From positions 1 to 6,028 of the forward strand of contig CAMLRH010000170.1 in the NCBI GenBank assembly GCA_946482375.1: DNA of 6,028 nucleotides, written 5' to 3'. This DNA comes from an uncultured Caulobacteraceae bacterium. GTDB lineage: Bacteria; Pseudomonadota; Alphaproteobacteria; Caulobacterales; Caulobacteraceae. A model generated the notes under the pieces. It was given only the letters and a program-made list of their open reading frames with translations, was not told the origin of the DNA and ran no database searches. The translations under genes and the position numbers were made by a program. Positions 1 to 6,028 of this stretch are shown here, in pieces (position 1 is the first letter of the stretch; each line of letters begins with the position of its first letter).

Positions 1-20
1 GGGTGAGCGGTGATTTGTGG

Positions 21-2261
21 TTAGGCCAAGCGAGGCTGCAGGGCGGGACTGCGCTGTGTGTCCCGCGACGCTTCACCCTCAAACGCCGACTCCCGCATCA
101 CGGCGGCGTAGCGGTCGAGCGCGCTATCCAGCGTCGGCATGAGGCAACCGCGTTCGCTGGCGAGGGGGACGTAAGGCGGCCGCTCGGCGGCCCAGCCGAG
201 GCCGCGCCAGGGGGTTGGAGCGATCAGTCCGCCGTCGAGGTCGAGGCGGCCGGCGAGGCGCATGGCGAACTCGGCCCAGGTAACTTCGCCGCGGTTGGCG
301 AGGTGCCAAATCCCCACTTCGCCGTCGATCAGGAGGTCGAGCGTGGCGTCGACCAGGTCGGGCACATAGGTCGGGGAAATGACGAGGTCCTCGGCGACCG
401 TGATCTCCTGGCCGTCGGCAAGGCTTCGGGTGACGAAGGCGGCGAAGTTCCAGGGGTCGTAGGGGGAGAAGAAGGCCGCCGTGCGGATCATCAGCGCCTT
501 GCCGCCCAGCGCCAGCAGCTCATGCTCGGCCCGCGCCTTGCTCCGGCCGTAGACGTTCAGCGGGTTCACCGTGTCGCTTTCGACATAGGGTCGATCCAGC
601 CGCCCATCGAAGACGAGGTCGCTGGAGAAGCTGGCGAACGGCAGGTCGCGGTCGTGGCAGGTGCGGGCGAGCCTGAGCGCCCCTTCCGCGTTGGCCTGGA
701 TGCAGCCCTCGGGTTCGGCTTCGGCGTCGTCCACGCGGACCCAGCCGGCGGCGTTGATCACCGCCCAGGGGATGTGGGCGTCGAGGGTGCGGTCGATGGA
801 GTCCTCGTCGGCCAGCGAGAGTTGGGTGCGGTCGGTGAGCACATAGTCGATGCCGCGCCATTCGCAGGACCGCGCCAGCGCCTTGCCGAGCGTGCCAGTG
901 GCGCCGGCGATCAGCACGGGGCGGCGGGGCCCGGCCGACGCCTGCCATTCGCGGCGGGGTTCGGGGTCCTCGACCGTGCGGAAGACCGGCTTGTGCTGCA
1001 GGCGGATGTCGCGCCGCCACCAGCCGGGCGCGGCCAGCACCGGATGCGGATCGGCCAACGGGTTGGCGAGGCTCTTCAACATGGCCGTAATGGCCGTCGG
1101 GCGAGGGTCGCCGCAGCGCATGTCGAAGGCGCCGCATTCGTAGTGGCCGTCCGGCCGCGTCAGCAGGCTGTTCCAGTCGTAGGAGCCGAGCAACGACCAG
1201 GCCGTCACCGCCTCGATGGCCACGCCGCGCGCCCGCATACGCTGGGCCGTCGCCCAGGCTTCGCCGAACCAGCGCATCTGGTCCTCGCGGGTGCAGCCGT
1301 TGTGAGCCTCGGTGACCGCCAGCGGACGGCCGTAGCGAGTCCAGGCTTCCTGCAGCGCGCCTTCCAGACCGGCCGGGCCGGGTTGCAGGACGCGCACGGC
1401 CTCGACGTCGGCGAAGCGCATGAAGTCGTTGCCACCCCAGCTGGCGTCTGGATAGCGGTCGAGCCGGTGGTCGAGGAAACGGTCGCTGGTCAGGTAGTGG
1501 TTCACGCCCACGACGTCGGGCGGACAGGGATCGTCGGCGATGGCGCGCAGGCGATCCTCCAGCCCGAACCAGCACAGGCGCTCCCACAGGGGATGGCCGG
1601 GCGTTACCCCGCCCGCCAGCAGGTCCCACGTCATCCAGCGGCGGTCGTTGTCGAAGCTGGCCTGGTGCGAGACGGCCCGGGTCGACCAGGTGCGCCCCAA
1701 GTCTTCCGTCTGGATCAGCCGGGCGGCGGGGTTGACGGCGCGGATTTCGCGCATGGCGAGACGGATGCCGTCGATCTGGTTCATCAATGCCCGCCAGCAG
1801 GCCGCCTCGTCCCGGACGTGCGGATACCAAAGACCGTAGAGGGTGGAGAACCGCGCCGTCGTCAGCGGCTCGTTGATGGGCGTCCAGTCGGCGACCGACG
1901 GATAGCGCTCGACGACAGCGCGGGCGTATTGCGCCAGCGCAGCGGCGAATCCGTTGTCCAGCAGGTTCGTGTAGGCCGGACCGCTGCCGTGGTGGACGAG
2001 ACCGACGATGGGCTTTACGCGGAGTTCCGCCAGCCGGTTCAGCCGCTCGTCGCTCCAGCGCCAGTCATGGTCGCCGGGGCGTTCGGGCCCCGTCCGTTCC
2101 CACAGGACGGGGTAACGCAGAGCCTTCACGCCCAGATCGGCGAAGAGGTCGAGGTCGGAGAGCCTATCGTGGTGACCGCTGAGAACGGTCTGGTCCATGA
2201 AGGCGTCGCCGAGCCGGTTCACCGTGCACTCGTGGCCGCCCCACAGTTCCAGATCGCGCAT
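21..2261 (-). CDS. GH1-like glycosidase / RmlD-like sugar-nucleotide reductase fusion
   Basis: This complete 746-residue protein has two domains. Residues about 1-400 resemble a family 1 glycoside hydrolase: WGG near residue 7, NEP at 130-132 (E131 in the acid/base position), VNHY at 253-256, VTEAHNG at 316-322 (E318 in the nucleophile position), and a WSLL..YDW segment at 355-363. Residues about 448-722 resemble dTDP-4-dehydrorhamnose reductase: GATGTLG at 453-459 binds NAD(P), NAAGWVRVDDAE lies at 503-514, SSDLVFDG at 546-553, and the catalytic YGRSK pair is Y571/K575. The ATG start is supported by a GAGGG ribosome site six bases upstream, and the stop is TAA. By family, the first half would cleave or transfer beta-glycosides and the second would reduce a 4-keto sugar nucleotide. 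The actual substrates are unknown. No signal peptide is apparent, so a cytoplasmic role is likely. The gene is transcribed divergently from galE and has a stress-type promoter match upstream. Confidence 0.93.
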   Translation of the reverse strand: MRDLELWGGHECTVNRLGDAFMDQTVLSGHHDRLSDLDLFADLGVKALRYPVLWERTGPERPGDHDWRWSDERLNRLAELRVKPIVGLVHHGSGPAYTNLLDNGFAAALAQYARAVVERYPSVADWTPINEPLTTARFSTLYGLWYPHVRDEAACWRALMNQIDGIRLAMREIRAVNPAARLIQTEDLGRTWSTRAVSHQASFDNDRRWMTWDLLAGGVTPGHPLWERLCWFGLEDRLRAIADDPCPPDVVGVNHYLTSDRFLDHRLDRYPDASWGGNDFMRFADVEAVRVLQPGPAGLEGALQEAWTRYGRPLAVTEAHNGCTREDQMRWFGEAWATAQRMRARGVAIEAVTAWSLLGSYDWNSLLTRPDGHYECGAFDMRCGDPRPTAITAMLKSLANPLADPHPVLAAPGWWRRDIRLQHKPVFRTVEDPEPRREWQASAGPRRPVLIAGATGTLGKALARSCEWRGIDYVLTDRTQLSLADEDSIDRTLDAHIPWAVINAAGWVRVDDAEAEPEGCIQANAEGALRLARTCHDRDLPFASFSSDLVFDGRLDRPYVESDTVNPLNVYGRSKARAEHELLALGGKALMIRTAAFFSPYDPWNFAAFVTRSLADGQEITVAEDLVISPTYVPDLVDATLDLLIDGEVGIWHLANRGEVTWAEFAMRLAGRLDLDGGLIAPTPWRGLGWAAERPPYVPLASERGCLMPTLDSALDRYAAVMRESAFEGEASRDTQRSPALQPRLA

Positions 2262-2267
2262 GCGACG

Positions 2268-2272
2268 CCCTC
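2268..2272 (-). promoter_or_regulatory. Ribosome binding site of the GH1-RmlD fusion gene
   Basis: Read on the minus strand, GAGGG lies six bases before the ATG at 2261-2259. This fits a Shine-Dalgarno sequence well and supports that start codon. It is the clearest ribosome site in the window; the two plus-strand genes have weak ones. Confidence 0.7.
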
Positions 2273-2293
2273 ACTCGTTACAAACGGACTGCC

Positions 2294-2319
2294 AACGCCG
2301 GGGCAAGCGCGACTGTTCC
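2294..2319 (-). promoter_or_regulatory. EcfG-type (general stress sigma) promoter of the GH1-RmlD fusion gene
   Basis: On the minus strand, GGAAC (2319-2315) is followed by a 17-base spacer and CGTT (2297-2294). This is a full match to the motif known for the alphaproteobacterial general stress sigma factor EcfG/SigT (GGAAC, 16-17 nt, cGTT). Transcription would begin around 2287, which leaves a leader of about 25 bases containing the GAGGG ribosome site. The position, orientation and spacing all fit a real promoter. Whether the host has EcfG cannot be seen from this window. Confidence 0.65.
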
Positions 2320-2331
2320 CCGACTTGCCCC
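2300..2331. repeat. 8-bp inverted repeat around the -35 element in the divergent promoter region
   Basis: GGGGCAAG (2300-2307) and CTTGCCCC (2324-2331) are perfect inverted arms separated by 16 bases. The left arm sits in the spacer of the minus-strand promoter and the right arm lies just upstream of its -35 element, so the arms bracket GGAAC. This arrangement suggests an operator for a dimeric regulator, although a hairpin or chance cannot be excluded. A shorter pair, GTTCCC (2315-2320) and GGGAAC (2338-2343), overlaps it. Confidence 0.5.
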
Positions 2332-2337
2332 AGGTTA

Positions 2338-2365
2338 GGGAACCCATCGGCGGCCGTGGTATTAC
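2338..2365 (+). promoter_or_regulatory. Possible galE promoter with GGGAAC -35-like element
   Basis: GGGAACCC (2338-2345) lies 27 bases before the galE ATG and includes the GGAAC core of EcfG -35 elements. The -10 position is poor: a 16-base spacer leads to TATT, not CGTT. TATTAC (2360-2365) could alternatively serve as a housekeeping -10. Either reading would start transcription almost at the ATG, giving a leaderless or nearly leaderless mRNA. This is weak evidence, listed because galE must be transcribed from this short gap or from an unseen promoter. Confidence 0.25.
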
Positions 2366-2372
2366 GGCGGCC

Positions 2373-3443
2373 ATGACCACTGCGGATCGTGCGAAAGGGA
2401 CGGTGCTCGTCACCGGCGGCGCCGGCTACATCGGCGCGCATACGGCCAAGGCGCTGCACGACCGGGGCTGGCGACCGGTCGTCTACGACAATCTCAGCGC
2501 GGGGTTCCGCGAGGCGGTGCAGTGGGGCGAGTTCGTCCAGGGCGACATCCGCGACGTGCTGACGCTGCGCCAGGCCATGGAGCACCACGGCGTCAGGGCG
2601 GTGATCCATTTCGCCGGGCTGATCGAGGTCGGGCGCTCGGTCGAGCGGCCGGACCTGTTCTGGGACGTGAACGTCGGCGGCACCGCGGCCGTGCTGCAGG
2701 CGATGCAGGAGGCGGGCGCGCCGAGGCTCGTCTTATCGTCCACGGCCGCCGTGTATGGCCAGCCGGAGGGCCTGAAGCCCGGCGACGTCCTGACCGAGGA
2801 CCTGCCCAAGGCGCCGACCAGCCCCTACGGCGACACCAAGCTGGCCTGCGAGCGGATGATCGCCGCCCATTGCCGGGCGTTCGGCCTGACGGCGGTGGCG
2901 CTGCGCTACTTCAACGCCTGCGGGGCCGATCCCTCGGGCCTGATCGGCGAGGCGCATGATCCGGAGACGCACCTGATTCCGCTGACCATCCGGGCGGGGC
3001 TGGGCCAGGGCAAGCCGCTGACGGTGTTCGGGGACGACTTCGACACGCCCGACGGGACCTGCCTGCGCGACTACATCCACGTGAACGACCTGGCCGACGC
3101 CCACGTGGCGGCGCTGGAGGTCGAGCTGGAGGCAGGCCGCTTCGAGGCGGCCAACGTCGGCACGGGCGCGGGCTTCTCGGTGCTGGAGGTGATCAAGGCG
3201 ACGGAGGCGGTGCTGGGCACGCCGATCCCGCACTCGATCGGCCCGCGCCGCGCGGGCGATCCGGCGACGCTGATCGCCGATCCGTCGAGGGCGAAAGCTC
3301 TGCTGTCCTGGACGCCGAAAAGTTCCACGATCGAGCAGATCGTCGCCAGCGCGGCGGCATGGCACCGCGACCAGCGCTACGGCGCGCCCGGGTCAATGCC
3401 AGCGAAAGCGGAACAGTCTTCCACAAAGATGCTTGTAGACTAG
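2373..3443 (+). CDS. galE: UDP-glucose 4-epimerase
   Basis: This 356-residue protein is an extended short-chain dehydrogenase that interconverts UDP-glucose and UDP-galactose using tightly bound NAD. The motifs are canonical: TGGAGYIG at 14-21, DNLSAG at 39-44, GDIRD at 57-61, HFAGLIEVGRSVERP at 79-93, SSTAAVYG at 122-129, catalytic Y152 and K156 in SPYGDTK, then LRYFNACGAD, HLIP and RDYIHVNDLADAHVAAL. E. coli GalE has 338 residues; the excess here is mainly a tail of about 20 residues after the usual end, encoded by lower-GC DNA. The reading frame stays open far upstream, but homology begins only after the ATG at 2373, so that start is chosen. It has no good ribosome site (GGCGG is only two bases away). 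The UDP-galactose product is the substrate for the mutase encoded next downstream. A free-standing UDP-sugar epimerase with a different substrate is possible but less likely. Confidence 0.95.
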   Translation: MTTADRAKGTVLVTGGAGYIGAHTAKALHDRGWRPVVYDNLSAGFREAVQWGEFVQGDIRDVLTLRQAMEHHGVRAVIHFAGLIEVGRSVERPDLFWDVNVGGTAAVLQAMQEAGAPRLVLSSTAAVYGQPEGLKPGDVLTEDLPKAPTSPYGDTKLACERMIAAHCRAFGLTAVALRYFNACGADPSGLIGEAHDPETHLIPLTIRAGLGQGKPLTVFGDDFDTPDGTCLRDYIHVNDLADAHVAALEVELEAGRFEAANVGTGAGFSVLEVIKATEAVLGTPIPHSIGPRRAGDPATLIADPSRAKALLSWTPKSSTIEQIVASAAAWHRDQRYGAPGSMPAKAEQSSTKMLVD

Positions 3444-3503
3444 ACTCACTCTACTCAAAATATAACAACTACTATTCTCATAAGTACTAATCAGCCACTA
3501 CAC
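3444..3503. other. AT-rich, G-poor intergenic tract
   Basis: The 60 bases from the galE stop (3441-3500) contain only about 19 G or C, roughly 32%, in a window that is otherwise strongly GC-rich, and just three of them are G on the plus strand. The triplet ACT occurs nine times between 3439 and 3504, against one AGT. No T-run hairpin of terminator type was found, and no coding sequence. A short hairpin TGTCG/CGACA (3504-3508 and 3515-3519) follows. The tract could be a protein-binding site, an upstream promoter element or the scar of an insertion. Confidence 0.5.
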
Positions 3504-3542
3504 TGTCGGCCAGGCGACAAAGTAGAGGGCGAGCTTGCTTTG

Positions 3543-3567
3543 GGAACCCTTTGACCTGTCATGAGTT
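3543..3567 (+). promoter_or_regulatory. EcfG-like promoter of the glycosyltransferase-mutase gene
   Basis: GGAAC (3543-3547) is followed by 16 bases and AGTT (3564-3567), matching eight of nine positions of the EcfG consensus; the mismatch is the weakly conserved first base of the -10. Transcription would begin near 3575, about 20 bases before the GTG start. An overlapping TTGACC (3551-3556) resembles a housekeeping -35, but no convincing -10 stands at the right distance. The gap of 152 bases after galE also argues for a separate promoter. Confidence 0.5.
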
Positions 3568-3595
3568 GTCGCTCGAGTAGCTTTCCTTATTCGGG

Positions 3596-5994
<2,399 letters not shown>

Positions 5995-5998
<4 letters not shown>

Positions 5999-6028
5999 GC
6001 GTCGAGCGGGAAGCCGCCGTCGCGCCAG
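5995..6028 (-). CDS. Possible 3' end of a converging gene (partial)
   Basis: On the minus strand, ten open codons reading WRDGGFPLDA end in TAG at 5997-5995, overlapping the stop of the mutase fusion by two bases (TAG at 5996-5998). Tail-to-tail overlapping stops are common in compact genomes. Ten codons are too few to show coding or to identify a family, so this is tentative, and the 30 bases after 5998 could instead be noncoding. Confidence 0.3.

Noticed and set aside
3..2372. The galE reading frame is open on the plus strand for about 2.4 kb upstream of ATG 2373, giving an apparent protein of 1146 residues.
   Set aside because: This stretch lies antisense to the GH1-RmlD gene, whose domains and motifs are unmistakable. 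The translation upstream of 2373 shows no recognisable family and is rich in Arg, Gly, Ala and Val, as expected from the opposite strand of a GC-rich gene.
3410..3434. Another GGAAC (3410-3414) inside the 3' end of galE as an EcfG promoter.
   Set aside because: No CGTT or GTT stands 16-17 bases downstream (GCTT or CTTG are found), and the site is inside coding sequence, so chance is the simplest reading.
3504..3519. Hairpin TGTCG/CGACA downstream of galE as a terminator.
   Set aside because: The stem is only five pairs with a six-base loop and is followed by AAAGT, not a run of T, so it does not fit an intrinsic terminator.
3551..3579. Housekeeping sigma promoter with TTGACC as -35.
   Set aside because: The bases 17 positions on (CGAGTA) are a poor -10, and GCTCGAGT only partly fits the Caulobacter-type -10. 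The overlapping EcfG-like reading fits better.

Overview
This is a GC-rich window (roughly two-thirds G+C in the genes) from what looks like an alphaproteobacterium. That assignment is an inference. It rests on the composition, on the protein families, and on promoter-like sequences that match the EcfG-type general-stress sigma factor motif (GGAAC, 16-17 nt, cGTT), which is known from Alphaproteobacteria. Caulobacterales or Sphingomonadales-like hosts would fit, but I cannot name the species.

Layout from left to right: a complete minus-strand gene (21-2261) encodes a 746-residue fusion of a GH1-like glycosidase domain with an RmlD-like sugar-nucleotide reductase domain. A 111-bp divergent intergenic region (2262-2372) carries a full match to the EcfG promoter motif facing the fusion gene, and an 8-bp inverted repeat whose arms bracket the -35 element. 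A plus-strand galE (2373-3443) follows. Next comes a 152-bp gap (3444-3595) whose first 60 bases are strikingly AT-rich and G-poor, and which ends in a second EcfG-like promoter. A second large fusion (3596-5998, plus strand) then joins a GT-B glycosyltransferase to a UDP-galactopyranose mutase. The last bases may hold the 3' end of a converging minus-strand gene.

The genes make sense together as a surface-glycan precursor and assembly module. GalE would interconvert UDP-glucose and UDP-galactose, the mutase half of the last gene would turn UDP-galactopyranose into UDP-galactofuranose, and the attached glycosyltransferase could use that sugar or a neighbouring one. The GH1-RmlD protein adds a putative glycan-acting domain and a deoxysugar-reductase-like domain. 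The most notable points are two independent 'glycan enzyme plus sugar-nucleotide enzyme' fusions flanking galE, and the possible control of both by the general stress response. No RNA genes, CRISPR arrays or mobile elements were seen.
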